A stretch of 64,000 nucleotides of DNA from Alkalihalobacillus sp. FSL W8-0930 (GCA_037965595.1 CP150183.1:2728001-2792000); one strand, 5' to 3'; positions 1 to 9,038 are shown, numbered from the stretch's first letter. Notes: generated by a model from the sequence alone, not told the origin. Numbers and translations: made by a program.

Positions 1-1034
1 AAGAAAATGTATTTTACTTAACGGGATTTCGTACAGATCCCCACGAGCGAATCGTTGCACTCATTATTTTACCAGATGAAGCACCTTTTCTCATTGTGCC
101 AGGCATGGAGAAATCATTGGTCCAAAAAGCCGGATGGACTGGAGAGATTCTTACATATAGCGACACCGATAATCCTTGGGATGTTCTAGGACAGTCGATT
201 TCTCGTTACACATTAAAAGGAGACTCGTTATGGGTAGAAAAACGCCTGATCCCTCTTGAGAGAGCAGAAGCGCTTCAAACCCTGTTTGGCATTCATCAGA
301 TGCATGATGCAGAACCCGCATTAATGAGTCTACGCTCCATTAAATCAGAGAAAGAAATCGGTGTTCTTCGTGAAGCCGCTAGTCTCGCTGACCTAGGTGT
401 GCAAATTGGCGTTGAAGCGATTGCTGAGGGGCGTAAGGAGATAGACATTCTAGCAACGATTGAATACGAATTAAAACGTAAAGGCATTACGGAGATGGCT
501 TTTCAAACCACAGTAATAAGTGGTGCAAACTCTGCCGATCCGCACGGGAAACCGGGCATAAAAACGATTCAGCATGGAGATCTTGTCTTATTTGATCTTG
601 GTGTTGTCCTTGATGGGTATTGCTCAGACATCACCCGAACAGTTGCGTATGGTGATCTATCCGATGAATTACACCATGTGTATCAAACGGTACTAGAGGC
701 GCAAACGGGTGCGATCTCCCTTTGTAAACCTGGAACAGAGCTTGGAGCTCTTGACCGCAAGGCTCGCTCCATTATCACAGAAGCAGGATACGGAGAGTAC
801 TTCCCGCATCGTTTAGGCCACGGGTTAGGCGCTGACGTCCATGAGCTGCCTTCAATCAATGAAACAAATACGGAACCACTTAAAGCCGGGATGACGTTCA
901 CCATTGAACCTGGTATCTATCTACCAAACAAAGGTGGCGTCCGCATTGAAGATGACGTGTTAATCACTGATGATGGATACGAGCTGTTAACGAAGTATCC
1001 AAAGGAATTACAGATTGTGAAGCCAACGAATTAA
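1..1034 (+). CDS. M24 family Xaa-Pro aminopeptidase/dipeptidase (5' end outside window)
   Basis: Cytoplasmic metallopeptidase predicted to remove residues next to proline. The reading frame is open from base 3 to the stop at 1034, and the residues before the first internal start (ending FLIVPGMEK) are typical of the N-terminal creatinase-like domain, so the gene begins upstream of the window. The C-terminal pita-bread domain shows the dinuclear metal ligands in order: two Asp (LVLFDLG and YCSDITRT), His (HRLGHGLG), Glu (FTIEPGIY) and Glu (VRIEDDV). All five ligands are intact, so the enzyme should be active. The family is known to use Mn or Co. A repeat element starts 5 bp after the stop. The exact substrate (dipeptide or longer peptide) cannot be told. 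Confidence 0.9.
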   Translation, partial: ENVFYLTGFRTDPHERIVALIILPDEAPFLIVPGMEKSLVQKAGWTGEILTYSDTDNPWDVLGQSISRYTLKGDSLWVEKRLIPLERAEALQTLFGIHQMHDAEPALMSLRSIKSEKEIGVLREAASLADLGVQIGVEAIAEGRKEIDILATIEYELKRKGITEMAFQTTVISGANSADPHGKPGIKTIQHGDLVLFDLGVVLDGYCSDITRTVAYGDLSDELHHVYQTVLEAQTGAISLCKPGTELGALDRKARSIITEAGYGEYFPHRLGHGLGADVHELPSINETNTEPLKAGMTFTIEPGIYLPNKGGVRIEDDVLITDDGYELLTKYPKELQIVKPTN

Positions 1035-1038
1035 CTAA

Positions 1039-1286
1039 GAGGCTGGATATAAAAACACGAATATAGCACATTATCCGCTACAGGAGAATTCCTCCCACCC
1101 GCGGGGTACGGCCTCAGCCCCTTACGCGGAAACCCACCGCTACAGTGTCTTCACCGCGTACTGTTCCACAGGAGTGTCGGGCTCACACCCGCTCATTTTG
1201 TTATAAATACAAAAGGCGAATGATTTGAGTATTGAAATCATTCGCCTTTTTGACATTAAGTTTTAGTTTTCAGTCTCGCCCCAGCC
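1039..1286 (-). repeat. Interspersed structured element, copy A
   Basis: One of four related 250-270 bp intergenic elements. It fills the gap between two convergent genes, starting 5 bp after one stop and ending 8 bp short of the other. Termini are GAGGCTGGAT at the left and CGCCCCAGCC at the right, an imperfect inverted repeat. A hairpin at 1211-1251 (AAAGGCGAATGATTT pairing with AAATCATTCGCCTTT) lies on the side of the minus-strand gene. The rest is a GC-rich body shared with the other copies, including CGGCCTCAGCCCC and CCGCTACAGTGTCTTCACCGCG. This is the most diverged copy. Strand is given with the hairpin first. Confidence 0.85.
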
Positions 1287-1294
1287 GTTTTGTC

Positions 1295-1675
1295 TCAATC
1301 CTTATACCAGCCCCATGTATACAGGTGATCTGTTTCATCAATAAAGCGGATATCAAAGGACTCAAGCTTTGGGAATTTCTTCTCGAGAATCGCTTTATAC
1401 TGCTCTCTCGAACGTTTTGGATCAATCTGAAGGAACTCAACCATTTGATCCACCTCTGCTTTCGCCACGTCTCCCTTTACAACCGTTTGACCTGTTTCGT
1501 ATTCGTACTTATTTGGACTATCGTATTCCCACTCGTGCTCCGTCCCGTTTTCAACGACAGTCACACGCAGTGAAAAGACTTCCATGAGTTCAAATCCGCT
1601 TGCCACCGCTTGCAGTGGAGAGCTTACAATGGTAAGAAACATAAAACCTATCAGAATACGAGTTAGACATTTCAT
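1295..1675 (-). CDS. Predicted secreted protein of unknown function
   Basis: 126 residues, not recognised as a named family. The N-terminus (about residues 1-26) is a clear signal peptide: MKCLTR, a hydrophobic stretch, then ending near QAVASG, which suggests cleavage by signal peptidase I and export. The mature part of about 100 residues is hydrophilic and rich in Glu, Tyr and Trp; it contains VVENGTEHEWEYDSP and ends LYTWGWYKD. There is no lipobox. The start is preceded by AAGAGGTGCGCC on the coding strand, a usable ribosome site. The gene stands alone with repeat copy A 8 bp beyond its stop. Codon use looks like its neighbours. No function is proposed. Confidence 0.7.
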   Translation of the reverse strand: MKCLTRILIGFMFLTIVSSPLQAVASGFELMEVFSLRVTVVENGTEHEWEYDSPNKYEYETGQTVVKGDVAKAEVDQMVEFLQIDPKRSREQYKAILEKKFPKLESFDIRFIDETDHLYTWGWYKD

Positions 1676-1686
1676 GGCGCACCTCT

Positions 1687-1842
1687 TTAAAACCGTTCGT
1701 TAGTCGATTTTTTAGGAGAAGCTTGCTTTGTATCTTGTTCGATTGTTCCCATGTTATACGAATCCATTAGCTGTTGATTTACTTCTTTTTCGCCTTCAGT
1801 CATTTCAGTTACCCATTCGTTTTCTTGGTTCTCTTTAGCCAT
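1687..1842 (-). CDS. Small hydrophilic protein, 51 residues
   Basis: Short reading frame MAKENQENEWVTEM... ending STNERF, 51 residues, rich in Glu, Gln, Asn and Lys, with no membrane segment. A strong Shine-Dalgarno sequence (GGCAGGAGGTTTTTGTT before ATG) makes translation likely. That sequence is also the descending arm and U-tract of the predicted argH terminator, so terminator folding would hide the ribosome site on read-through transcripts. The codon pattern and acidic composition look like a real small protein and not chance. I do not recognise the family. It could be a small sporulation or stress protein, but that is only a guess. Confidence 0.6.
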   Translation of the reverse strand: MAKENQENEWVTEMTEGEKEVNQQLMDSYNMGTIEQDTKQASPKKSTNERF

Positions 1843-1848
1843 AACAAA

Positions 1849-1896
1849 AACCTCCTGCCACTAGTCTTTTTACAGTCCTAGTATGGCAAGAGGTTT
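1849..1896 (-). terminator. argGH terminator overlapping the next gene's ribosome site
   Basis: On the minus strand AACCTCTTGCCA...CTAG pairs with CTAG...TGGCAGGAGGTT, followed by TTTTTGTT. This is a rho-independent terminator 13 bp after the argH stop. Its 3' arm holds the AGGAGG of the downstream 51-residue gene. Confidence 0.7.
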
Positions 1897-1909
1897 GCTA
1901 AATTATGTG

Positions 1910-3289
1910 TTACTCGTTTTCTAAAATGGCTGTTGCTTTCTCAAGAGCAATTTTAACTTGCTCAAAGCCTGTTCCACCTGCACTATTTCGTCTCGCTACA
2001 ACTGTTTTGGGCTCGAGTACCTCATAGATATCCTGCTCAAATAATGGATGAGCTGCTTGGAAATCTTCGTAGCTAAGATCGAGTAAGAACACACCTTTGT
2101 TAATGGCCGTTAACACGAGTTTCCCCACAACTTCATGTGCATCACGGAATGGAAGTCCTTTTGCTGCTAAATAATCAGCAAGCTCCGTCGCATTTGAAAA
2201 GTCGTTATGGACTGCTTTTTCCATGACTTCAGTCCGGACATCCATCGTATCAATCATTCCAGCAAAGATTTTTAACGATCCTTTAACCGTATGAACCGCA
2301 TCAAACATCCCTTCCTTATCTTCTTGCATATCCTTGTTATAAGCAAGAGGAAGTCCTTTTAATGTGGTAAGCAGTGAAAATAATCCTCCATAGACTCGTC
2401 CTGTTTTCCCACGAATCAATTCAGCCATGTCCGGATTTTTCTTCTGAGGCATGATGCTGCTTCCAGTTGCAAACGCATCGTCCATCTCAATGAATTGAAA
2501 CTCTTGGGAAGACCATAGAATTAATTCCTCACATAAGCGGGACAGGTGCATCATCGTTACAGAAGCGGCACTTAAAAATTCAACAATGAAATCACGATCG
2601 CTGACAGCATCCAGACTATTTTCATAAATGCTATCAAAGCCTAGAAGCTCCGCAGAATACGCACGGTCAATGGGAAACGTGGTCCCAGCTAATGCGCCTG
2701 CACCGAGTGGTGATACATTTACACGTTTTAAGCTATCTTCAAAGCGACCAAAATCACGCTCTAGCATCCAGAAGTAAGCCATCAGGTGATGAGCAAACGA
2801 AACGGGCTGCGCGCGCTGAAGATGAGTATAACCAGGAATTAAGGTCTCAACATGATTGGAAGCTTGATTTAAAAGAGCCTGTTGAACGTTACGCACTGCA
2901 TCCATAATGTTCTTCGTTTCATTGCGTAAGTACAAATGCATATCTGTGGCAACCTGATCATTCCGGCTTCTACCCGTGTGGAGTTTTCCACCGACTGGTC
3001 CAATTTCATCGATTAAAAGTTTCTCCAGATTTAAATGAATGTCTTCATTTTGAACAGAGAATTCAAGCTCACCAGCTTTAGCTTTTTCTCTTAAGATTTC
3101 AAGACCTGCTTTAATTTGCTCTGTTTCTTCAGAAGTCAGAATTCCACATTTCCCAAGCATCGTTACATGAGCGATGCTTCCTTGTATATCTTCCATCACA
3201 AGGGCCTGATCAAAACCGATGGATGCACCGAATGCATCCACCCATTCCTCAGCGGTTTTTGTGAATCTTCCGCCCCAAAGCTTTGTCAC
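1910..3289 (-). CDS. argH: Argininosuccinate lyase
   Basis: Last step of arginine synthesis: splits argininosuccinate into arginine and fumarate. It is a cytoplasmic homotetramer of the fumarase/aspartase superfamily. The 459 residues match the family length. Visible signatures are HTGRSRNDQ (104-112), [10 protein letters not shown] (153-162) and the superfamily signature [11 protein letters not shown] (276-286) carrying the catalytic serine loop. The start codon overlaps the argG stop by 4 bp, so the two are translationally coupled in one argGH operon, the usual Bacillus arrangement. A terminator follows. No defects are visible. Confidence 0.97.
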   Translation of the reverse strand: MTKLWGGRFTKTAEEWVDAFGASIGFDQALVMEDIQGSIAHVTMLGKCGILTSEETEQIKAGLEILREKAKAGELEFSVQNEDIHLNLEKLLIDEIGPVGGKLHTGRSRNDQVATDMHLYLRNETKNIMDAVRNVQQALLNQASNHVETLIPGYTHLQRAQPVSFAHHLMAYFWMLERDFGRFEDSLKRVNVSPLGAGALAGTTFPIDRAYSAELLGFDSIYENSLDAVSDRDFIVEFLSAASVTMMHLSRLCEELILWSSQEFQFIEMDDAFATGSSIMPQKKNPDMAELIRGKTGRVYGGLFSLLTTLKGLPLAYNKDMQEDKEGMFDAVHTVKGSLKIFAGMIDTMDVRTEVMEKAVHNDFSNATELADYLAAKGLPFRDAHEVVGKLVLTAINKGVFLLDLSYEDFQAAHPLFEQDIYEVLEPKTVVARRNSAGGTGFEQVKIALEKATAILENE

Positions 3290-4500
3290 AGTGTAACCTC
3301 TTTTTTCGTTTCTTTATTAATCATGCTATGAACTTTGGTTGGAAGACCCCAAAGTGAGATAAACCCGATTGCTGCATTGTGATCAAACTCATCATCAGGC
3401 GTATACGTAGCAAGCTTCTCGTTATAAAGAGAGAGCTCAGACTTACGGCCTTCTACGATAGCATGACCTTTAAATAATTTCACACGTACAACACCCGTTA
3501 CAGACTTCTGTGTTTCTTTTAAGAAGGCTTGAAGAGCTGGTTGTAATGGTGAGAACCAAAGACCTTCATAAATTAGTTCTGTTAGTTTCTTTTCAACAAC
3601 TGGTTTAAAATGAGCCATTTCTTTAGGCAGTGTTAGGTCCTCTAACTCTTTATGAGCGTTAAGAAGTGTAATCGCACCTGGACATTCATATACTTCACGT
3701 GATTTAATTCCTACTAGACGGTTCTCAACATGGTCGATGCGTCCTACACCGTGCTTCCCGGCTACATCATTTAGATGTAGGATAAGCTCTGCTAATGGGT
3801 ATGCAACGCCATCGATGGAAACAGGAACCCCTTTATCGAATCCAATTTCAATCACATCCGCCACATCTGGTGTTTTATCAAGTGGAGCTGTTAGCTCATA
3901 TGCACCTTCTGGTGGAGTAGCCCATGGGTCTTCAAGAATTCCACATTCATTACTACGGCCCCATAAGTTTTGGTCAACTGAATAAGGGTTATCAAGATCT
4001 ACAGGAATTGGAATGTTGTGTTTTTTCGCATATTCAATCTCTTCATCACGAGACCAAGCCCACTCACGAACAGGAGCCAATACTTTCAGATCTGGATTTA
4101 AAGCTTGGATGGAAACTTCAAAACGAACCTGATCATTTCCTTTACCTGTACAACCGTGAGCAACAGCTGTTGCTCCTGTTTGCTCTGCAATCTCAACTAA
4201 CTTTTTGGAGATTAATGGACGAGAAAGTGCTGAAACCAGTGGATATTTTTGCTCGTACATTGCATGAGATTGAAGTGCAGGAAGAACAAAGTCTTCTGCA
4301 AATTCTTTTTTCGCATCTATTGAATAGGATTGAATGGCTCCTACCGATAGTGCCTTCTGTTTTACGAAATCAAGATCTTTCCCTTCACCTACGTCAAGCC
4401 CTACTGCAATGACGTCATACCCTTTATCTGTAAGCCACTTTACAGCGACTGATGTATCTAATCCTCCGGAATAAGCTAAAACCACTTTCTCTTTACTCAT
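3286..4500 (-). CDS. argG: Argininosuccinate synthase
   Basis: Joins citrulline and aspartate with ATP to give argininosuccinate, the penultimate step of arginine synthesis. With the chosen start it has 404 residues. The ATP PP-loop AYSGGLDTS is at residues 9-17. A TTG lies five codons upstream, but the in-frame bases GGAGGGAC between it and the ATG at 4500 form the Shine-Dalgarno sequence, so the ATG ([13 protein letters not shown]) is the real start. argH follows with a 4-bp overlap. The upstream region holds a 12-bp palindrome ATGAATATTCAT just before the ribosome site, which resembles half of an ArgR/AhrC box; arginine repression is expected but not shown. Confidence 0.97.
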   Translation of the reverse strand: MSKEKVVLAYSGGLDTSVAVKWLTDKGYDVIAVGLDVGEGKDLDFVKQKALSVGAIQSYSIDAKKEFAEDFVLPALQSHAMYEQKYPLVSALSRPLISKKLVEIAEQTGATAVAHGCTGKGNDQVRFEVSIQALNPDLKVLAPVREWAWSRDEEIEYAKKHNIPIPVDLDNPYSVDQNLWGRSNECGILEDPWATPPEGAYELTAPLDKTPDVADVIEIGFDKGVPVSIDGVAYPLAELILHLNDVAGKHGVGRIDHVENRLVGIKSREVYECPGAITLLNAHKELEDLTLPKEMAHFKPVVEKKLTELIYEGLWFSPLQPALQAFLKETQKSVTGVVRVKLFKGHAIVEGRKSELSLYNEKLATYTPDDEFDHNAAIGFISLWGLPTKVHSMINKETKKEVTL

Positions 4501-4751
4501 AACTAGTCCCTCCAATGAATATTCATACTCTTTTTATTATTTTTATACAAACATATTCAAAAAAAATGCATCTACGTTTTATTTAGATGAAGATCGAATG
4601 CATAAGCAATCATCTTTTCTTATTAATATACATAACTTTAACAAGCCTTTGCTGTTTTGGCAAGAGGAAACTGCATATTTCTTAATTATTTTTTTAACCA
4701 TAGTTGACTCCTTATTCCTATGCCACAAACCCACTTTTTGTTCTGAAGAAT
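4501..4751 (-). promoter_or_regulatory. argG upstream region with palindromes
   Basis: A 305-bp gap separates argG from ackA. Near argG it contains the palindrome ATGAATATTCAT (4516-4527), resembling ArgR half sites, and an inverted repeat CATCTA...TAGATG (about 4569-4589). It also holds an A/T-rich stretch with possible -10 sequences (TATAAAAATAAT on the minus strand). I could not fix a convincing -35/-10 pair. A possible small reading frame (4579-4701) lies in the same region. Confidence 0.35.
4579..4701 (-). CDS. Possible 40-residue upstream small ORF before argG
   Basis: Reading frame of 40 codons beginning MVKKIIKKYAVSSC and ending CLCIRSSSK, preceded by AAGGAGTCAACT before ATG, a good ribosome site at good spacing. 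It is basic and has four cysteines. It ends 78 bp before the argG start, so it could be a small protein or a leader peptide of the arg transcript. It is not arginine-rich, which speaks against classical attenuation by arginine codons. No family is recognised. Low confidence: A/T-rich intergenic DNA can give such frames by chance. Confidence 0.3.
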   Translation of the reverse strand: MVKKIIKKYAVSSCQNSKGLLKLCILIRKDDCLCIRSSSK

Positions 4752-4793
4752 AAACAAAAAGATGCCATCCCCTTTTAAAAAGAGGATAGCACC
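4752..4793 (-). terminator. ackA terminator
   Basis: On the minus strand GCTATCCTC, a short loop, then GGGGATGGC and TCTTTTTGTTT: a rho-independent terminator just after the ackA stop. Confidence 0.85.
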
Positions 4794-4805
4794 TTATAAG
4801 ATAGC

Positions 4806-5996
4806 TTATACACTTGCTAGTCTTACTGTATCACGAGCGATCATGACTTCTTCATTTGTTGGAATAATGATCACTTTAACTGGTGAGTGCGGGAAGTTGA
4901 TAAACGCTTCTTTTCCACGAACTTCGTTAAGAGATGGATCAAAGTATACACCCATGAATTCAAGTCCACGTAATACACGCTCACGGATGGTTATACTATT
5001 TTCACCGATACCTGCAGTAAAGACGATAGCATCAACACCACTCATACGAGCTGCATACGAACCGATGTATTTATGGATACGTGAAGTAAACACGTTAAGA
5101 GCTGTTTCTGCACGCTCATCCCCTGCATCTGCCTTCTCTTGGATATCACGAAGATCACTTGAGAATCCAGTTAATCCAAGTAGACCACTTCTCTTGTTAA
5201 GCGTATCAAGAACTTCAACTGCCGTTTGGCCCGTTTTCTCCATAATGAATGGAATGAGTGCTGGATCTAAGTTACCAGAACGAGTTCCCATTGTTACACC
5301 AGCAAGTGGTGTAAAGCCCATTGATGTATCGATTGATTTTCCACCTTCAATTGCAGCAATACTTGCTCCGTTTCCAAGGTGGCACGAAAGAATGCGTAGC
5401 TGTTCAATTGGACGATCTAGTAGCTCTGCAGCGCGTTCAGATACATACTTGTGAGAAGTACCGTGGAAGCCATATTTACGAATACCAAATTCTTTGTAGT
5501 ATTCATACGGAAGGCTGTATAAAAATGATTCTTCAGGCATTGATTGATGGAATGCTGTATCAAAAACGGCTACAGCAGGAACATTTGGAAGAATTTCTTT
5601 AAACGCTTTAATTCCTACAATATTAGCTGGGTTATGAAGCGGCGCAAGCTCCGAAACGGTTTCAATTCCTTTTAATACTTCATCTGTAATGAGTACAGAA
5701 TCATTAAACAACTCTCCACCATGTACAACACGGTGTCCAATTGCATTAATTTCGTCGAGAGATTTAATAATTCCAAGGCCTGTTAATTTCTCAAGCAAAA
5801 GCTTAACAGCTACTTCGTGGTTTGGAATATCTGTAATTGTTTCGTCCTTTTCTCCATTAACAGAGATTTGGAATACTCCGTTTTCTAGACCAATTCGTTC
5901 TACTAAACCAATTGTTAAGACTTCTTCTTCAGGCATGGTAAGCAACTGAAATTTCAAAGATGAACTTCCAGCATTAATTGCAATAATTTTAGACAT
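4806..5996 (-). CDS. ackA: Acetate kinase
   Basis: Converts acetyl phosphate and ADP to acetate and ATP in overflow metabolism, reversible in acetate uptake. It has 396 residues, the normal length. Family motifs are present: N-terminal phosphate loop [20 protein letters not shown], the catalytic Asp in [18 protein letters not shown] and CHLGNGASI. An in-frame start 11 codons upstream exists, but AAAAGGAG lies inside that extension and serves the ATG at 5996 ([10 protein letters not shown]). The gene is transcribed alone with its own promoter region and terminator. In B. subtilis ackA is activated by CcpA; upstream elements are listed separately. acsA and acuABC later in the window act on the same acetate pool. 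Confidence 0.97.
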   Translation of the reverse strand: MSKIIAINAGSSSLKFQLLTMPEEEVLTIGLVERIGLENGVFQISVNGEKDETITDIPNHEVAVKLLLEKLTGLGIIKSLDEINAIGHRVVHGGELFNDSVLITDEVLKGIETVSELAPLHNPANIVGIKAFKEILPNVPAVAVFDTAFHQSMPEESFLYSLPYEYYKEFGIRKYGFHGTSHKYVSERAAELLDRPIEQLRILSCHLGNGASIAAIEGGKSIDTSMGFTPLAGVTMGTRSGNLDPALIPFIMEKTGQTAVEVLDTLNKRSGLLGLTGFSSDLRDIQEKADAGDERAETALNVFTSRIHKYIGSYAARMSGVDAIVFTAGIGENSITIRERVLRGLEFMGVYFDPSLNEVRGKEAFINFPHSPVKVIIIPTNEEVMIARDTVRLASV

Positions 5997-6055
5997 TAAA
6001 AAAGCCCACTCCTTTTTATAGACACCCATCTCTTTATCATAAGGTTGTCCTTCTT

Positions 6056-6099
6056 ATCATATTTAAGCACCGAAATCCTTGTAATTCAAGTGTTACAAG
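6056..6099 (-). promoter_or_regulatory. Candidate ackA promoter with overlapping inverted repeat
   Basis: On the minus strand TTACAA, 17 bp, TATGAT (-10 at 6056-6061, -35 at 6079-6084). The -35 lies within a perfect 7-bp inverted repeat CTTGTAA-8-TTACAAG (6078-6099), a likely protein site. About 100 bp further upstream is ATGAAGCGCTTTAA (near 6197-6210), a weak cre-like sequence that misses the consensus by one base. Confidence 0.5.
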
Positions 6100-6240
6100 C
6101 GATTTTAAAGGAAAGTCAGTGAATTCTGAATACGTCAACTCAGGATGAAATCTGTTCTAGTAATTGCTAATTATCCCCTTTTAAACGTCTTTAAAGCGCT
6201 TCATTTTTCAATACATCCGGTCTACGTATTCTGTGTTGTA

Positions 6241-7221
6241 TTACAGCTTTAATTCCTCTTCAAACCATTTATTAATTTGTTTCATCATATCAGCCAGTGC
6301 TTCTTTTTTATCAAATGAAGGAAGTTCAGCTAGAAGCGCATGTCTAGGGACAATCGTTTTCTCGCCTTTCTTTTGCACAAGTAAGAAGCTTTTTCCATGT
6401 TGTTTTTCATTAAACATCGTCTTAGGCAATTGTAGCAAGGCAAGGATCGTTGTGTGTTCTTTTAAATAAGCGTGCAACGACTCTGCTTGATCACTTTCAA
6501 ACAAAAAGTTTGGTACAAGATACAGGGCATATCCACCAGGATGAAGTGAGCGAATGCCTTGCTCAATCATTAAATGGTGAATAAACGCATGTCCTTCTTC
6601 CGCCTTTAATTCATACGTAGAAGCGACTTCATCCTTAGGATAATAGCCAATTGGCAAATCAGTAACGACGAGCTCACCCGGCGATAATGCCACTTGCAAA
6701 CTATCCTGATGGAATAGATCTACTTGGTGCTTTTGAAGATTCGCATTCATGTAGGCAATTTGAAGGAGTGTTTCATCTGCTTCAAATCCACTTGCCTCCA
6801 TTTTTAGTGGAGAATGATTTAGAATCGTTGTTAGTAAATTACCGGTCCCTACAGCTAAATCTAATAAACGTATAGGAGACGTTTGTTTTGAGGTGACTTT
6901 ATTGATTAAGTATGAAGCAAATAGACTGACTGCATCCGGAGTCATCGAATGATGCGGCTGCACAGCCCCTTTCATCCCCTTTAACACGCACATTTGGAAA
7001 ACTTTCCGCACAGTCTCACCCTCAAGTGATTCACTATCTATCTGACTTAGTATGCGCAAAAGCTCTTCATCTGTTTCATTTGCTTGTCCAGTTCGTCCTT
7101 GAAAAATAACTTCTCCTACTTTAGCAATGGCTTCGAGATACGTTACATCTGTTTGTTTCTCAATTCGCATTGCTCCTTCATCTATACAACGGTACAATTC
7201 ATCAAATGTTAAAGTAGCCAA
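6241..7221 (-). CDS. ytxK: YtxK-type SAM-dependent methyltransferase
   Basis: Class I methyltransferase related to N6-adenine DNA methylases, usually found beside ackA in Bacillus. The SAM loop reads LLDLAVGTGNLL and the catalytic motif IV is DLPIGYYP, an altered form of the D/NPPY motif (Leu-Pro-Ile-Gly for the usual Pro-Pro-Phe/Tyr). The substrate is unknown. The reading frame is open further upstream, but AAGGAG sits 8 bases before a TTG at 7221 (MATLTFDELYRC), which I take as the start, giving 326 residues. No specificity domain or restriction partner is present, so it is not a restriction-modification system. Confidence 0.85.
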   Translation of the reverse strand: MATLTFDELYRCIDEGAMRIEKQTDVTYLEAIAKVGEVIFQGRTGQANETDEELLRILSQIDSESLEGETVRKVFQMCVLKGMKGAVQPHHSMTPDAVSLFASYLINKVTSKQTSPIRLLDLAVGTGNLLTTILNHSPLKMEASGFEADETLLQIAYMNANLQKHQVDLFHQDSLQVALSPGELVVTDLPIGYYPKDEVASTYELKAEEGHAFIHHLMIEQGIRSLHPGGYALYLVPNFLFESDQAESLHAYLKEHTTILALLQLPKTMFNEKQHGKSFLLVQKKGEKTIVPRHALLAELPSFDKKEALADMMKQINKWFEEELKL

Positions 7222-7295
7222 ACTTGTACAACTCCTTATTACGGTTTGTGACACTGTTCGTTATTGTACAGGAGATTGCGCCAGTACACAACGAA

Positions 7296-7319
7296 ATCCC
7301 GCTGAGGCCTCAGCGGGAT
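7296..7319 (-). terminator. tpx terminator (24-bp perfect palindrome)
   Basis: A perfect 24-bp inverted repeat centred on AGGCCT, followed on the minus strand by TTTCGTTGTG. It lies just after the tpx stop and upstream of ytxK. Confidence 0.7.
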
Positions 7320-7328
7320 CACGTAAAC

Positions 7329-7829
7329 TTACTTAGCTTCTCTTGCAGCAGCAATTGCCTTTTCGTAATCAGGATGATTTGTTGCCTCAGACACATACTC
7401 AACATGAACGAGCGTACCATTTGTATCAATGACAAACACCGCACGTGCAAGTAAACGTAACTCCTCCATTACTAAACCGTACGCTTGACCAAATGATAGG
7501 TCCTTATGGTCAGAAAGAGTTTGTACATGCTCAAGTCCTGATGCTGCACACCAACGCTTTTGAGCAAATGGTAGGTCTACACTGATTGTTAAAACCTCTA
7601 CATTATCAATTGTACCTGCTTCTTCATTAAAACGACGTGTTTGCGCGTCGCATACACCTGTATCAATGGAAGGAATCACACTAATTAGTTTTACACTTTC
7701 CTTAGCGTCTGCAAGACGGTATTCAGAAAGGTCGTTTGCTAGAACTGAGAAATCAGGAGCTTTTTGTCCTACTTGAACTTCAGTTCCTAGAATCGTCATT
7801 GGATTTTCTTTAAATGTAATAGTTGCCAT
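7329..7829 (-). CDS. tpx: Thiol peroxidase (atypical 2-Cys peroxiredoxin)
   Basis: Reduces hydrogen and organic peroxides with thioredoxin in the cytoplasm. 166 residues, standard for Tpx. The peroxidatic cysteine is C60 in [14 protein letters not shown] and the resolving cysteine is C94 in KRWCAASG, the spacing typical of the family. The N-terminus [15 protein letters not shown] is also typical. The start has GGAGG about 10 bases upstream. It stands between ytfJ and ytxK in the same order as B. subtilis. No oddities. Confidence 0.97.
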   Translation of the reverse strand: MATITFKENPMTILGTEVQVGQKAPDFSVLANDLSEYRLADAKESVKLISVIPSIDTGVCDAQTRRFNEEAGTIDNVEVLTISVDLPFAQKRWCAASGLEHVQTLSDHKDLSFGQAYGLVMEELRLLARAVFVIDTNGTLVHVEYVSEATNHPDYEKAIAAAREAK

Positions 7830-7911
7830 GTCTCGTGTCCTCCTTAGATTGTGTTGCTTTAATCTATATCATACTTTAAGAGTGAACGGACTAGCAAGGC
7901 ATTCGGACAAG

Positions 7912-8337
7912 TTAGATCGGTGGATGTTCAGTATCTCTTCCTTTTTCATGAGAAGAAGAACGGAGCATGCTCTGGATTTTTTCAGCGACCTGTGGAGCTA
8001 GATCAAGAAGTCTTTCATATAGATGCGTTTGACTGTCTAAATGAATCATTTTAATTCCTGATTTACCAACAACTAAAAAAGCAATTGGTGTAATCGATAC
8101 ACCGCCTCCACTTCCTCCACCAAAGGGATGCGTATGTTCTGGTGATTGTTGACCTTTATGCTCAATGATAAATTCGCTTCCGCCTGCTGCAAACCCGAAT
8201 CCTACTTTAGAAACTGGCATAATGACGCTACCATCAGGTGTTTCAACAGGGTCACCTACAATTGTATTCACATCAACCATTTCTTTTAGGTTTTCCATGG
8301 CTGTTTTCATTAGACCTTGTATTGGGTGATCTGACAT
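7912..8337 (-). CDS. ytfJ: GerW family sporulation protein YtfJ
   Basis: Small spore-associated protein; in B. subtilis YtfJ (GerW) is needed for normal germination. 141 residues from the ATG at 8337, which has AAAGGAGG 8 bases upstream; a longer in-frame extension would run into ytfI and is not used. Typical features are the N-terminus MSDHPIQGLMKTAMENLKEM, a central FGFAAGGSEF and the glycine-rich GGGSGGGVSITPIAFLVV core. It follows ytfI by 26 bp, so they are likely one transcript. Forespore expression is expected from the family; I did not identify a clear sigma-F or sigma-G promoter before ytfI. Confidence 0.9.
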   Translation of the reverse strand: MSDHPIQGLMKTAMENLKEMVDVNTIVGDPVETPDGSVIMPVSKVGFGFAAGGSEFIIEHKGQQSPEHTHPFGGGSGGGVSITPIAFLVVGKSGIKMIHLDSQTHLYERLLDLAPQVAEKIQSMLRSSSHEKGRDTEHPPI

Positions 8338-8363
8338 GATGTATCCTCCTTTAATTGTTTCAT

Positions 8364-8993
8364 TTAATGTGACTCGGCCATCGGACGTTTTTTCCAATGC
8401 CATAATACCGATAGTCCTGCTCGAATAGCATGTCCGATCCGAAAGGAAAACATGCACTGTAACTGAGTGTGCGTTCCAGGCGTCTTATACAAAGGGGCGA
8501 TCTGAAGTTCAGGTAGGCGTGGGAAGGTCACGTATAGGTTTAAGAGGCCTACAAGCATTGATTTAATCGTCCACAAGTAGCCAACTGTTTGTGCGGTCAC
8601 CATGGCATCCCCCACTCCACACTCTGTTTGCCATTTTAGTTTATGTATATAAATATGTTTGAACCTTGTGCGAATAAGAGAATGGAAACTAAGGAGATAC
8701 CCTTCCCATTCCTTGATCTTCTGAAAAACCATGAACAAATTAACGAGGCTAAGTGTTTTTTTCTTGGTTGTTTCTTCGCTATCAGTTTGTTCAGGTTCTG
8801 TTTTAACAACACTGGCTGTTTTTTGGGTATCGGGTAACTCATATGTGTATATTCGAAGGGTAAGGACAGTGAATGTGCATTGTAGCGTCTGCTTTTGATC
8901 AATAAAGGAGTAGTTTAAACTTACATTGATTTTTAAGAAGCATAACCAGACAATAAGAGCAGTGGTGAGTAAAAAAATACTAATCCAGATCAT
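8364..8993 (-). CDS. ytfI: DUF2953 membrane-anchored protein YtfI
   Basis: 209 residues, DUF2953 family. One N-terminal membrane segment (about residues 3-22, ISIFLLTTALIVWLCFL) is followed by a beta-rich domain starting INVSLNYSF, a Thr/Glu-rich linker (about 55-80), and a conserved region with HKLKWQTECGVGDAMVTAQ. The biochemical role is unknown. In Bacillus it always precedes ytfJ, and a supporting role in spore formation is inferred from that. The start has AAAGGAG at good spacing. Confidence 0.85.
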   Translation of the reverse strand: MIWISIFLLTTALIVWLCFLKINVSLNYSFIDQKQTLQCTFTVLTLRIYTYELPDTQKTASVVKTEPEQTDSEETTKKKTLSLVNLFMVFQKIKEWEGYLLSFHSLIRTRFKHIYIHKLKWQTECGVGDAMVTAQTVGYLWTIKSMLVGLLNLYVTFPRLPELQIAPLYKTPGTHTQLQCMFSFRIGHAIRAGLSVLWHWKKRPMAESH

Positions 8994-9038
8994 TGTTTCG
9001 CTCCTTTCAGGCTCTTATTGTGTCCCACTTAACCAAAA

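Noticed and set aside
1232-1587. Plus-strand frames overlapping the secreted protein gene
   Set aside because: The minus-strand frame has a signal peptide and ribosome site; the plus-strand frames start inside the repeat hairpin and have neither.
3924-4412. Antisense frame of 162 codons across argG
   Set aside because: Shadow of argG on the opposite strand; no ribosome site or family motif.
4762-5454. Long open frame of about 230 codons on the plus strand across ackA
   Set aside because: It lies wholly antisense to a clear acetate kinase gene, has biased composition (many Ser, Ile, Pro, Arg) typical of reverse-complement coding shadow, no ribosome site and no recognisable motif.
6241-7221. 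YtxK as the methylase of a restriction-modification or BREX-type system
   Set aside because: No restriction, specificity or phage-defence gene is nearby; the locus is housekeeping in Bacillus.
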